Shown here one piece after another: positions 22,913 through 28,848 of a stretch of DNA of 28,848 nucleotides. Under the pieces are notes generated by a model, which was given only the letters and a program-made list of their open reading frames with translations, ran no database searches and was not told the DNA's origin. Origin of the DNA: a virus; the IMG/VR virus record IMGVR_UViG_3300025276_000158, positions 1 through 28,848 of that record. One strand, 5' to 3'. Position 1 is the first letter of the stretch; every line of letters starts with the position of its first letter. A program made the translations under genes and the position numbers.

Positions 22913-23052
22913 CTTTTTATCTTTATATTATTAAACTTTTTGCGCCTTTCATCGCAGTTACACTTTGTGCCTTTAAATGCGTGATAGGTTTCTATCATAT
23001 ATTTTATGCCTGTATATTTTGTTATATAATATATTATATTTCCAAGTTTCAT
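22906..23052 (-). CDS. Small conserved phage protein, 48 aa
   Basis: ATG at 23052 (ATGA overlap with the upstream stop), TAA at 22906-22908. It encodes MKLGNIIYYITKYTGIKYMI and a CNCDERRKKFN motif at 31-41. A very similar ITKYTGI...CxCDxRRxKxN pattern occurs in other Bacteroidota phage microproteins, by my recollection. The N-terminal part is hydrophobic and amphipathic and the C-terminus is basic. Its function is unknown. Confidence 0.65.
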   Translation of the reverse strand: MKLGNIIYYITKYTGIKYMIETYHAFKGTKCNCDERRKKFNNIKIKRW

Positions 23053-23444
23053 ATTTTTAGTTTTTTAATGTTCCAAAATTTTCCGAGCTCGTTAAGCATT
23101 GTATTAAAGTCTGTATCTCCTTTTTTAGTATGCCATTTGCCTTTGTAATAGTATTTAAACACTTTGCACTCGTGCAGGTGTATTAACTTACTCGCATCGT
23201 ATTGTTCATGCGTTACAAATAAAACTATAGCTTTTTTAGTATGCCAACTATTGCATAGCCTTTCTAAAACTAATTTTTGGCCGGTTGCCATGCTGTTGTC
23301 AACTCTTTTTATTTCTACTAAAATTAGAGCCTCATTGTCAAACTCTAAAACAGCATCAATATCTGTGGGATGTATTGGCCCGTTTTGTACTCCTGTAAAA
23401 TCTATGCCCTGTTTAATTTGCTTACTGTTTCTGATTAATGTCAT
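23049..23444 (-). CDS. PD-(D/E)XK nuclease-like / resolvase-like protein, 131 aa
   Basis: Asp30 in PTDIDAVLEF and Glu44-x-Lys46 in LILVEIKRVD form a textbook PD-(D/E)XK pattern with the Asp 14 residues before the Glu. A helix with GQKLVLERLCNSW follows. Such small enzymes act as Holliday-junction or VRR-type nucleases in phage recombination. It lies directly after the sigma-like gene (ATGA overlap) and before the 48-aa gene. Confidence 0.75.
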   Translation of the reverse strand: MTLIRNSKQIKQGIDFTGVQNGPIHPTDIDAVLEFDNEALILVEIKRVDNSMATGQKLVLERLCNSWHTKKAIVLFVTHEQYDASKLIHLHECKVFKYYYKGKWHTKKGDTDFNTMLNELGKFWNIKKLKI

Positions 23445-23938
23445 AGCAATTTTTTAAGTTTGTTTTTTACTTTTTTATAAGTAAAGTAAAGAGCGTAATA
23501 TTTAATCTTAGATTTCCTAGAAAAATCAGCAATGCTTTCTCCACTATTAATAATTTCAAAAACCTTTCTATCATACCAGTACATATTTTCTAGCTCTTTC
23601 TCTATTCTCTCGTAGGTTTCTATAAAGTTTACATCGCTGTGCCCATAGTGTGTATCTCCAAAATTTTCTATATGCTCATCTAAAGACAATATTTGTATAT
23701 TTTTTTGCTTCCTTTTTAAGTCAATAAATAAGGTTTTAAGTGTTTTAAATATGTAGTAATAATTTATCTCATCTTTATACATTATATCTAAGCCACCTTT
23801 TTCTAGTTGTAGTTGTATTTTAATATACATTTCTTGAGTAATATCCTCAGCTATTCTTCTAGTACACCCAAAGGTGCAAACTATATCAACCCATGTGTTG
23901 TGCTTTTTAGCTATTAATATTATCTTTTCTTGTACCAT
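23441..23938 (-). CDS. Divergent sigma-70-like factor
   Basis: The ATG at 23938 (TAATG overlap with the ATPase stop) is preferred over a TTG at 23977, giving 165 aa. The N-terminal half resembles sigma region 2: AEDITQEMYIKI (30-41) is the usual DxxQExF-like helix, followed by a basic FIDLKRKQKN. The C-terminal half (WYDRKVFEIINSGESIADFS, then a Lys-rich recognition-like helix, 121-165) resembles region 4. Such proteins redirect host RNA polymerase to phage promoters. It is encoded in the early block, and five non-host promoter-like elements lie before packaging and virion units, its likely targets. Confidence 0.72.
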   Translation of the reverse strand: MVQEKIILIAKKHNTWVDIVCTFGCTRRIAEDITQEMYIKIQLQLEKGGLDIMYKDEINYYYIFKTLKTLFIDLKRKQKNIQILSLDEHIENFGDTHYGHSDVNFIETYERIEKELENMYWYDRKVFEIINSGESIADFSRKSKIKYYALYFTYKKVKNKLKKLL

Positions 23939-24774
23939 TATATTTTTAAAGGGTCGTACAAATTGTCTACTATACAAGGTAGGCCCAGTTCGTTTACTTC
24001 AAAACTAAAATTATCAAAAGCATAGCCCCTACTTCTTTTACATTTAACCGTCACCCATTCCTTATTAACTGTATTGGCTTCTAACTCGATATGAGTCTCA
24101 CATTTTTTTTCTAAAAAACTTCCCAAATGTCCTGTCATTTTGGTTGTTCCGTAGTTGTGATGAATAACGTTTATTATATGGCAGTTAAATTTAGCTGACC
24201 ACTCCATTAGCTTTTGTACTACTGCATTAGATTCCTCTAAGCTGTTAACATCGCTTACAAGGTCGGCAATTCCATCGATAATGACAAGTGAGGGCGTATT
24301 TATTTTGGTTTGAAGATAATACTCAATAAACTGTAAACGTGTCTTATAGCCTATCGCACGCAGCCCAAATGTGTGATAAATAGAGGGGTCAACCCCTTTG
24401 TCCATATCAAAAACCCTTTTAAAAACCTTTTGGCAATGCCACAGGCCCTGTTCGGTATCTATATGTAGTAAATGGCCTTTGCCTCTATGGCCTTTAATAT
24501 TGCCGCCATATATATTAGAGTCGCTTAAATATACTGAGGCTAAAAGGCTTATAAAAAATGTCTTTTTAGTTTTAGGCGGTGCACTTACACAACTTAAATT
24601 GCCATAAGTGCCGATTGGTATTGGTAATAAACTGTCTCCGTTTTGTTGTTTAATTAATTTTTCGCCAAACGATAAAGCTACTGGTGGATATTCTACTGTT
24701 TTCTTTGTATTTACATAACAGTCATCTATAATAAACTGCATTAACATGTCGTGTTCTAATTGTTTTTCTGTCAT
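23938..24774 (-). CDS. RecA-fold ATPase / RepA-like helicase
   Basis: A protein of 278 aa with a P-loop variant SAPPKTKKTF (64-73), LLHIDTEQG (102-110), Walker B SLVIIDGIADL (162-172) and VIHHNYGTTKMTGHLGS (203-219), the set seen in AAA_25 / RepA-type replicative ATPases. The last Gly of the Walker A is replaced by Lys, as in many phage members. It probably acts as hexameric helicase or loader in phage replication, next to SSB. It is preceded by an intrinsic terminator in its leader, so it may depend on read-through. It couples to the sigma-like gene as TAATG. Confidence 0.78.
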   Translation of the reverse strand: MTEKQLEHDMLMQFIIDDCYVNTKKTVEYPPVALSFGEKLIKQQNGDSLLPIPIGTYGNLSCVSAPPKTKKTFFISLLASVYLSDSNIYGGNIKGHRGKGHLLHIDTEQGLWHCQKVFKRVFDMDKGVDPSIYHTFGLRAIGYKTRLQFIEYYLQTKINTPSLVIIDGIADLVSDVNSLEESNAVVQKLMEWSAKFNCHIINVIHHNYGTTKMTGHLGSFLEKKCETHIELEANTVNKEWVTVKCKRSRGYAFDNFSFEVNELGLPCIVDNLYDPLKI

Positions 24775-24787
24775 AATTATGTTAAAT

Positions 24788-24822
24788 AAAAAAAGGGTAT
24801 GAATCTATAAACATACCCTTTT
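24788..24822 (-). terminator. Intrinsic terminator between ssb and the ATPase gene
   Basis: Perfect 11-bp stem (AAAAGGGTATG / CATACCCTTTT on the sense strand) with a 10-nt loop and a run of seven T. It lies 22 nt after the ssb stop and 13 nt before the ATPase ATG. No host-type promoter is seen after it, so downstream genes probably need partial read-through or antitermination. Confidence 0.88.
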
Positions 24823-24844
24823 CTATTGTTAAGTAAAAAGTTAT

Positions 24845-25180
24845 TTAAAATGGCAAATCTCCATTTTCTATTACATGGGATGATTCTGTTCCGGATATAA
24901 TATCTAGCTTTTCTTCTTTTTCTGCTAGCTTAATTGTGCCGCCATTGTTTACAGCATCTTTTATCCATACCACTTTACCGTTTCCTAAATAACTTAAAGG
25001 CTTACCGGCCTCTTTTTCTTCCATTGTACGGCTGTCTGTTACCGATACGTTATTCCCATAACGTGTTTCATCATTTATAGATATTGTAAAATTATACCAA
25101 ACGTTTCCATCCTTTCCTTTTACAAATTTCTCTTTTGGCAGCTTTGCCACATTGATACTCGCATTAATAATTGCACCCAT
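24845..25180 (-). CDS. ssb: Single-stranded DNA-binding protein
   Basis: A protein of 111 aa with an OB-fold-like layout (INASINVAKLPKEKFVKGKD, then WYNFTISINDE) and an acidic tail ending NGDLPF, like the DDIPF-type tips that recruit partner proteins. It is shorter than bacterial SSB. It would coat ssDNA in phage replication and recombination. It lies between a 39-aa ORF and a terminator, so it may be made in excess over the genes after the terminator. Its leader has AAAAAACAAAAACT before the ATG. Confidence 0.82.
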   Translation of the reverse strand: MGAIINASINVAKLPKEKFVKGKDGNVWYNFTISINDETRYGNNVSVTDSRTMEEKEAGKPLSYLGNGKVVWIKDAVNNGGTIKLAEKEEKLDIISGTESSHVIENGDLPF

Positions 25181-25204
25181 AGTTTTTGTTTTTTAGTTAA
25201 TAAT

Positions 25205-25324
25205 TTATTTTGTTCTATTTAATTTATTGTTTTTATTAGATTTATGCCATTGATAAGTTTGAGTAAAATCATCGCAAGGAATAAATTTAACTTTTTTATT
25301 TAGTGGTTTTTTTAATTTTTTCAT
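25205..25324 (-). CDS. Basic microprotein, 39 aa
   Basis: ATG at 25324 (ATGA overlap with the upstream stop), TAA at 25205. It encodes MKKLKKPLNKKVKFIPCDDF and a C-terminal Asn/Lys-rich tail with TYQWHK. It is strongly basic and could bind nucleic acid. Coupling supports expression; there is no known family. The chance of a random ORF in such A-rich sequence is not negligible. Confidence 0.5.
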   Translation of the reverse strand: MKKLKKPLNKKVKFIPCDDFTQTYQWHKSNKNNKLNRTK

Positions 25325-25704
25325 TTTTTAAAATTATCTGATTCATCTTCGCCAAATACGCCCAGCTCGTAGAAACCAGTAAGCTTTAGTACGGCCCTGC
25401 TCATAGCTCTTTTTTCAGCCATTTCAGCTACATACCAACTGTTACAGTTACCGTCTTTATAGTTATCTCCTTTTAGTGCACTACCAAAAGTTTCTATGCT
25501 TTTACCCTCTTTATGTGCATTGGCTTTAAATACAGCAAACTTTGGTTCACACTTAATTACATCGTATTTAATTTCTATTTGCTCAATAGCCTGTATTTTA
25601 TCTATACCGGTTCTTGTGATGATAACGTAATGCTGGTGCTTAAATACATCCTCTTTGTCTAAGCCATATTTTTTATAAAGCTCTACTAATTTGTCTCTGT
25701 TCAT
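25321..25704 (-). CDS. Putative recombination / ssDNA-annealing-associated protein
   Basis: A protein of 127 aa with a beta-rich first half (HYVIITRTGIDKIQAIEQI) and a helix with the signature AEMAEKRAMSRAVLKLTGF (93-111). That AMAEKRAxxRxxLKL pattern recurs in phage proteins near ssb and recombinases and is reminiscent of the core helix of ERF/Rad52-like annealing proteins. The gene lies directly upstream of the 39-aa ORF and ssb. The C-terminus is acidic (GEDESDNFKK). A role in recombination is inferred; no catalytic residue is expected. Confidence 0.55.
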   Translation of the reverse strand: MNRDKLVELYKKYGLDKEDVFKHQHYVIITRTGIDKIQAIEQIEIKYDVIKCEPKFAVFKANAHKEGKSIETFGSALKGDNYKDGNCNSWYVAEMAEKRAMSRAVLKLTGFYELGVFGEDESDNFKK

Positions 25705-25707
25705 ATT

Positions 25708-25857
25708 TTAATTATTTAATTTATTATTTATTACTTCTAATTGAGCTTCTAAAAACCTTATACGGCCCTGTAAAGCTTCTACTCTTGCATTATATAAATC
25801 TAATAAAGCATCTTTACTTTGGTGTGAGTAGTGCGTTCTTACGTTTCCTACATCCAT
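25708..25857 (-). CDS. Small coiled-coil protein, 49 aa
   Basis: ATG at 25857, TAA at 25708-25710. It encodes MDVGNVRTHYSHQSKDALLD, then a helix with VEALQGRIRFLEAQLEVINN. It overlaps the upstream 52-aa gene by 10 nt and ends 3 nt before the next start. The LEAQLEVI stretch resembles part of its upstream neighbour (LEVIKAEIKLLETQL), so the two may pair or share origin. Its function is unknown. Confidence 0.6.
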   Translation of the reverse strand: MDVGNVRTHYSHQSKDALLDLYNARVEALQGRIRFLEAQLEVINNKLNN

Positions 25858-26006
25858 TCTAGCGTGTCTTTAAAGGATTTTTTTTCTTGCAGCTCTTTAA
25901 ATAAAGCCATTTGAGAAAATGCATCTTTGAATAAAGCTGCATGCTGTAGCTGAGTTTCTAAAAGCTTAATTTCTGCTTTTATCACTTCTAATTGATTTTT
26001 TGCCAT
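25848..26006 (-). CDS. Small coiled-coil protein, 52 aa
   Basis: ATG at 26006, TAG at 25848-25850. It encodes MAKNQLEVIKAEIKLLETQL and continues as an almost continuous helix (MALFKELQEKKSFKDTLEWM). It is the first gene behind the host-type promoter at 26127 and has a 120-nt leader ending AAAACTTAGAACA, like the leaders of the other two host-promoter units. It has no motif beyond a coiled coil. Confidence 0.6.
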   Translation of the reverse strand: MAKNQLEVIKAEIKLLETQLQHAALFKDAFSQMALFKELQEKKSFKDTLEWM

Positions 26007-26126
26007 TGTTCTAAGTTTTAATGTTACCGCAATATATAAACATTTTTGTTAATAAAAAAATACAAGAGCAAAAAAAAAGAGCTAATAATTAAATCAACCC
26101 TTTCTTTTAACATAAAACAGAACGCT

Positions 26127-26157
26127 CAAATATAGTCATTTACATTAAACTAACAAA
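26127..26157 (-). promoter_or_regulatory. Host-type (Bacteroidota) promoter
   Basis: Sense strand: TTTG (26157-26154), exactly 19 nt, TATATTTG (26134-26127), a full match to TTTG-N19-TAnnTTTG. It starts just after the NinG-like gene. The remaining ~120 nt to the next gene are A/T-rich leader without another recognisable element. Confidence 0.85.
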
Positions 26158-26161
26158 ATTT

Positions 26162-26560
26162 TTATATTTTACTTACTAATTCTGTATAATGGTCAATTAA
26201 CTCTATTAACTCAAAATCAGCTTGTTTGATAGTTTCTCTTGATTTTATTAATAGCTCTGATGCTATATCATAACCAAATTCATCGTTAAGGTTCATAGCA
26301 AAAATATAGTTTTGTCCGTACCTCATGCAGTTACAGGCGTAGCATTGAGGCCTACAATTATCTTCCGACCATCTTAGTATTCTTGAGGCCCTAGAAATAA
26401 AATGTCCGTTCTGCATTCCCTTGCCTTTCCAGTAAGCTCTTTTCTCGCATGTGTAGCACTTAACAACCCCATCACTATCTGCGTGGCTTCGCCTTATATA
26501 CTCACTAAAAATGGTATCTAGTTTTTTTATTAATTTAGTTCTAGTTAGTTTTTTTGCCAT
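26162..26560 (-). CDS. ninG: NinG-like recombination protein
   Basis: A protein of 132 aa with the NinG/Rap pattern: a zinc site CYTCEK (Cys35, Cys38), the conserved MQNGHFISRASR (49-60), then NCRPQCYACNC (69-78). In lambda, NinG (Rap) is a structure-specific nuclease that acts on recombination intermediates; the NGHFISR block is HNH-like. It is shorter than lambda NinG (about 204 aa). It starts on the stop of the 78-aa gene as TAATG. Confidence 0.85.
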   Translation of the reverse strand: MAKKLTRTKLIKKLDTIFSEYIRRSHADSDGVVKCYTCEKRAYWKGKGMQNGHFISRASRILRWSEDNCRPQCYACNCMRYGQNYIFAMNLNDEFGYDIASELLIKSRETIKQADFELIELIDHYTELVSKI

Positions 26561-26796
26561 TAATCTAAATGCTTTAAAAACATAGAGCCTAAAGAGTTGT
26601 CTATCTTTTTTATGGTTTTATAAATATACTTGCTGTTTCTTTTTACCTCAGCTTTTTCAGATTTAGTGCTTTCCTTACCTAAGTTGGTATATTGGCTTGC
26701 ATCTATTTCAAGCAACCTATCTATTTTCTCTCTTGTTTGAATTGAGGAATAACAGAATATTTTATCTATTTTTTCTTGGGTATAAGTAATTTTCAT
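26560..26796 (-). CDS. Hypothetical basic helical protein, 78 aa
   Basis: The ATG at 26796 is preferred over a TTG at 26811. The protein starts MKITYTQEKIDKIFCYSSIQ and continues with TREKIDRLLEIDASQ and a Lys-rich helix (SKYIYKTIKKIDNSLGSM). It is small, basic, all-helical and soluble. It is the first gene after the A/T-rich repeat region at 26797-26938 and is coupled to ninG. A DNA-binding or regulatory role is possible, but no motif proves it. Confidence 0.6.
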   Translation of the reverse strand: MKITYTQEKIDKIFCYSSIQTREKIDRLLEIDASQYTNLGKESTKSEKAEVKRNSKYIYKTIKKIDNSLGSMFLKHLD

Positions 26797-26828
26797 TTTA
26801 TAAAAATACAAAAATTATTTTTTTTCTA

Positions 26829-26918
26829 AAGATAAAAGTAATAAATTTAAACTTTTTATAGTATTAGTAAAATAAAATTACAAATTATTAGTAATAAATA
26901 TTATAAGATAAAAGTAAT
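26829..26918. repeat. Repeats in the A/T-rich intergenic region before the early genes
   Basis: The gap 26797-26938 is about 85% A/T. It holds a 14-nt direct repeat AAGATAAAAGTAAT (26829-26842 and 26905-26918), an 8-nt direct repeat ATTAGTAA (26863-26870, 26887-26894) and a dyad TTATTAGTAATAA (26885-26897). No full TAnnTTTG promoter is present. It is a candidate operator or origin region between lysis and early genes. Confidence 0.6.
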
Positions 26919-26938
26919 GTTATTGGGGTTTTATGTAA

Positions 26939-27058
26939 TTAAGAACCGCACCCCTCACAATCAGGGTTATCAATACTGCATGCCTTATCATTAGCCTCAT
27001 CGTTTGTTAACTCATCAATAAAGTCTTCAAAGCTATCGCTGTTTGTAAAGTCATCCAT
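26939..27058 (-). CDS. Acidic Cys-tailed microprotein, 39 aa
   Basis: ATG at 27058 just after the holin stop, TAA at 26939-26941. It encodes MDDFTNSDSFEDFIDELTND and ends CSIDNPDCEGCGS. It is very acidic with three Cys near the end. It is the last gene of the lysis unit. It may be a chaperone-like or regulatory peptide; no family is recognised. Confidence 0.55.
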   Translation of the reverse strand: MDDFTNSDSFEDFIDELTNDEANDKACSIDNPDCEGCGS

Positions 27059-27059
27059 T

Positions 27060-27482
27060 TTATTTGCCTATTGCTCTAAGCTTTTCAAACCCTCTACTGC
27101 CAAAGTAAGCAGCGACAATTAAGGATAATAAACCAGTAATGCTATCTAAGGGATATTCTAAAAACCAGCCTATAACGTAGGATATAGAGAAAAACACTAA
27201 AGTAAGTGGTCTAACGTTTTTAGAAAGCCAACTATCAGATTTCATATCGGCATCCCACCTTTTAGAAATCTCTTGCATTTCTACTGCATCCATTTTAAGC
27301 AGTATTAAAGCTGTTTCTTTGTCTTGAGGTGTAAGTTGTTTGTCGTTTGTAATAAGCCCTTTAACGGCCTTTAGTATGTTACTTGTCGGATTTAAACTTA
27401 ATGCTACATCAAATAAATGAGGTGCTATTTTTTTTAAAAAACCGCCTACTTTAGTTTCTGAAAACTTCTTTTTAGGCTTCAT
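27060..27482 (-). CDS. Holin-like protein (3TM GTA/phage holin type)
   Basis: A protein of 140 aa. An N-terminal amphipathic part (KVGGFLKKIAPHLFDVALSL) is followed by a helical spacer with ETALILLKMDAVEMQEISK. Then comes the pattern SWLSKNVRPLTLVFFSI (84-100) with two membrane segments (91-109 and 115-128) and a basic tail SRGFEKLRAIGK. This is the layout of the GTA_holin_3TM family. It would permeabilise the inner membrane so the M15 endolysin can reach the wall. It overlaps the upstream 51-aa membrane gene as ATGA. Confidence 0.78.
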   Translation of the reverse strand: MKPKKKFSETKVGGFLKKIAPHLFDVALSLNPTSNILKAVKGLITNDKQLTPQDKETALILLKMDAVEMQEISKRWDADMKSDSWLSKNVRPLTLVFFSISYVIGWFLEYPLDSITGLLSLIVAAYFGSRGFEKLRAIGK

Positions 27483-27634
27483 TTTTTATTGTTCTTGTTT
27501 AACAGATACCACTTTTGTACTGTATATCCTATGGTTACTGCAATCAATAGGATTTTTAAAATTACGTCTATATTAGTCAATGATATAGTAAAGGTGCTTG
27601 CGTTAATAAATAAAGTTTGATAATCGTATTTCAT
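27479..27634 (-). CDS. Single-helix membrane microprotein, 51 aa
   Basis: ATG at 27634 (ATGA overlap with the upstream stop), TGA at 27479 (ATGA overlap with the holin). It encodes MKYDYQTLFINASTFTISLT, then one membrane helix (about 21-41; IDVILKILLIAVTIGYTV) and a basic tail. With the N-terminus outside and basic C-terminus inside, it may be an accessory lysis protein such as an antiholin or pinholin, but that is inference. Confidence 0.65.
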   Translation of the reverse strand: MKYDYQTLFINASTFTISLTNIDVILKILLIAVTIGYTVQKWYLLNKNNKK

Positions 27635-28095
27635 TTTTTGTCTATTTGCTCCAGTTTTTTACTGGCCCAGTTAATACCACTAGTGCCACCCCAGCCTAGC
27701 CATGCTACATATCCTTTATCTTTCCAAGGGGTTGCCTCATTTTCTACGCTTACCTCAGCATTTTTTTCGTGTCTTTTAAAAGCACTCATTCTAGCAATGG
27801 TTTCACGACTTATTTTTTCTCTTTTTGCCAGCTGGTTAGCTCTAGTCCAACCAATCTGTGTCATGCCTTTTACCTCATCGCCATGCTTATCACGCCACCT
27901 AAGGGCCTTTTTAGCGTTATTGCTGGCACTTTTTGGATAATCGTTGTAAGTCTCTAGATTTATCATTTTACCCTGAAAAGAACGGTAACAAATAGCTATA
28001 GCCTGAGCCTTATCATGATACTGCATCATTTGAGGCACACAGCGCATCATGTAGTCGCTTTGTTTTTCTCCGGTTTTCTTATTAGGTATTGGCAT
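27631..28095 (-). CDS. Phage protein with two recurrent domains of unknown function
   Basis: A protein of 154 aa. Residues 1-45 (KKTGEKQSDYMMRCVPQMMQ, then IAICYRSF) match a short N-terminal module common in phage morphogenesis-region proteins. Residues 50-150 carry YPKSASNNAKKALRWRDKHG, GWTRANQLAKREKISRETIA and WGGTSGINWASKKL, a helical module often fused to or encoded near capsid-maturation proteins. Here it sits between endolysin and holin genes. It is soluble and basic. No catalytic motif is seen, and its role is unknown. Confidence 0.6.
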   Translation of the reverse strand: MPIPNKKTGEKQSDYMMRCVPQMMQYHDKAQAIAICYRSFQGKMINLETYNDYPKSASNNAKKALRWRDKHGDEVKGMTQIGWTRANQLAKREKISRETIARMSAFKRHEKNAEVSVENEATPWKDKGYVAWLGWGGTSGINWASKKLEQIDKK

Positions 28096-28105
28096 TATGT
28101 TTGTA

Positions 28106-28579
28106 TTAGCAGGTTTTACATTCTCCAGTTTTAGGCCATTCTAAAAATCTGCCTTTTCTCTGAGCTACATACACTTTTTTTCTATTAGCTTCTTTGCTTA
28201 CGTATGATACGTGAATCCATTGTGGGTTTTCAACGCCAAATTCCCAAATTAATTTATCGAAATCTAGATTGTCTTTTATGTAATGAAACATCTCAGAGTT
28301 TGTTTTTTTGCCCATTGTAGTTATATCAATAGCATTACCTGTTAAGTGCTGCGAGCGATAAGCACCCTTTATCTCACGATTAAGAGCCTCTGACCTAAAA
28401 AAGCTATTCACACGTATTGGCCCACCAACCCACTCACGTAAGGGCTCGAAAATCTCTTCTGCTAACAGCTCCATATTAGTTATATGTTCAGCTTTTGGCT
28501 TATTAGCTATTTTCTTGCGCTTAGCAGTTGCTGAGTTGGTAGCTTCTTTATACGATATGTTTTTACTTATTTTCTTCAT
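28106..28579 (-). CDS. M15-family peptidase, probable endolysin
   Basis: A protein of 157 aa of the Peptidase_M15_3 type. The zinc site is SQHLTGNAID (His78, Asp85) and WIHVSY (His123). VNSFFRSEALNREIKGAYRS precedes it, as in D-Ala-D-Ala carboxypeptidase-like endolysins. It cuts peptide cross-links of peptidoglycan. There is no signal peptide, so export depends on the holin encoded downstream. It overlaps the upstream coiled-coil gene by 17 nt. Confidence 0.88.
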   Translation of the reverse strand: MKKISKNISYKEATNSATAKRKKIANKPKAEHITNMELLAEEIFEPLREWVGGPIRVNSFFRSEALNREIKGAYRSQHLTGNAIDITTMGKKTNSEMFHYIKDNLDFDKLIWEFGVENPQWIHVSYVSKEANRKKVYVAQRKGRFLEWPKTGECKTC

Positions 28580-28805
28580 CTTCTTTGATTAATTCATAAG
28601 AGCCATCTTGAAGGTTTATGTTTACTTTTCCATAACTTTCTTCAAGTTCCTTTTTAGATTTGTCTTGTTCTACCATTAATTCAACATACATGTGATTTAA
28701 GCTATGTATCTGAGTTTGTAGTAATCCCAAGTCGTGCAAAATTGCACCTTTTTTCTGCTCTTGTTCTTGTAATCCTTTTAATTCTACTTCTGTAATTTTT
28801 GACAT
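28563..28805 (-). CDS. Coiled-coil protein, 80 aa
   Basis: It contains EVELKGLQEQEQKKGAILHD, a long helix with LLQTQIHSLNHMYVELM and an acidic C-terminus (LQDGSYELIKEDEENK). Short coiled-coil proteins of this make-up are common before lysis genes of Bacteroidota phages. Nothing in it suggests an enzyme. It is the first complete gene at the right edge. The 43 nt upstream (28806-28848) are A/T-rich with no clear promoter. Confidence 0.6.
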   Translation of the reverse strand: MSKITEVELKGLQEQEQKKGAILHDLGLLQTQIHSLNHMYVELMVEQDKSKKELEESYGKVNINLQDGSYELIKEDEENK

Positions 28806-28848
28806 TTTAAATGTTTTTTAAGTTAGATGTAAATATACTGAATTTTAA

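Noticed and set aside
23441-23977. TTG start of the sigma-like gene at 23977
   Set aside because: The ATG at 23938 forms the TAATG overlap typical of this genome; the upstream part is the end of the ATPase gene in another frame.
26560-26811. Longer version of the 78-aa gene from a TTG at 26811
   Set aside because: An ATG at 26796 gives a normal start with an A-rich leader; the extra five codons lie in A/T-rich non-coding-like sequence.
1-28848. tRNA genes, integrase, phage DNA polymerase or reverse transcriptase
   Set aside because: None was seen on either strand; the replication genes present are accessory types only.

Overview
The window is a piece of a tailed, siphovirus-like phage (or prophage) genome of a low-GC Bacteroidota host, most likely a flavobacterium. 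The evidence is: every recognisable gene lies on the minus strand in a tightly overlapping array; starts have A-rich leaders rather than Shine-Dalgarno sites; three intergenic sites match the Bacteroidota promoter TTTG-N19-TAnnTTTG exactly; and many proteins resemble families typical of flavobacterial phages. No tRNA, rRNA, CRISPR array, insertion sequence or integrase was seen. Both ends are open: a tail-fibre gene runs off the left edge, and the right edge lies just upstream of a lysis module.

Transcription runs right to left. Region A (28805-26939) is the lysis module: a coiled-coil protein, an M15 peptidase endolysin, a phage domain protein of unknown role, a one-helix membrane protein, a holin and a tiny acidic Cys protein. 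Region B (26796-20142) is early and nucleic-acid metabolism: a NinG-like protein, microproteins, a putative annealing or recombination protein, SSB, a RecA-fold ATPase, a sigma-like factor, two PD-(D/E)XK nuclease-like proteins, a FEN-like exonuclease and a protein with a DnaA domain IV-like helix-turn-helix. Region C (20127-17045) is a ParB-methyltransferase fusion, a short S-adenosylmethionine decarboxylase homologue and both terminase subunits. Region D (16959-15827) is a small operon with its own host-type promoter: a small conserved protein, a ParB-like protein and two microproteins, closed by a terminator. Region E (15728 to 1) holds virion genes: a putative tail chaperone with a dual-frame C-terminus, tail terminator/connector proteins, tail and baseplate proteins, tape measure, XkdF-like protease, scaffold-like protein, HK97-fold capsid, tube-like protein, portal, connector and fibre. 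The virion gene order is unusual, because the tail block is transcribed before the head block.

The most striking feature is a two-class promoter layout. Host-type promoters precede only early or regulatory operons (sites at 26127, 22245 and 16996). A different bipartite element, an A-rich box near TACAAA, about 14 nt, then ACGTTATATA, occurs five times, each copy 3-6 nt before the start codon of a packaging or virion operon (5087, 7448, 8251, 15732, 20131). Two copies directly follow intrinsic terminators. A divergent sigma-70-like protein is encoded in the early block (23441-23938) and is the obvious candidate to read this element. Several genes of under 60 codons fill the apparent gaps, usually joined to their neighbours by ATGA or TAATG stop/start overlaps. 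No stretch over about 160 nt lacks a gene.
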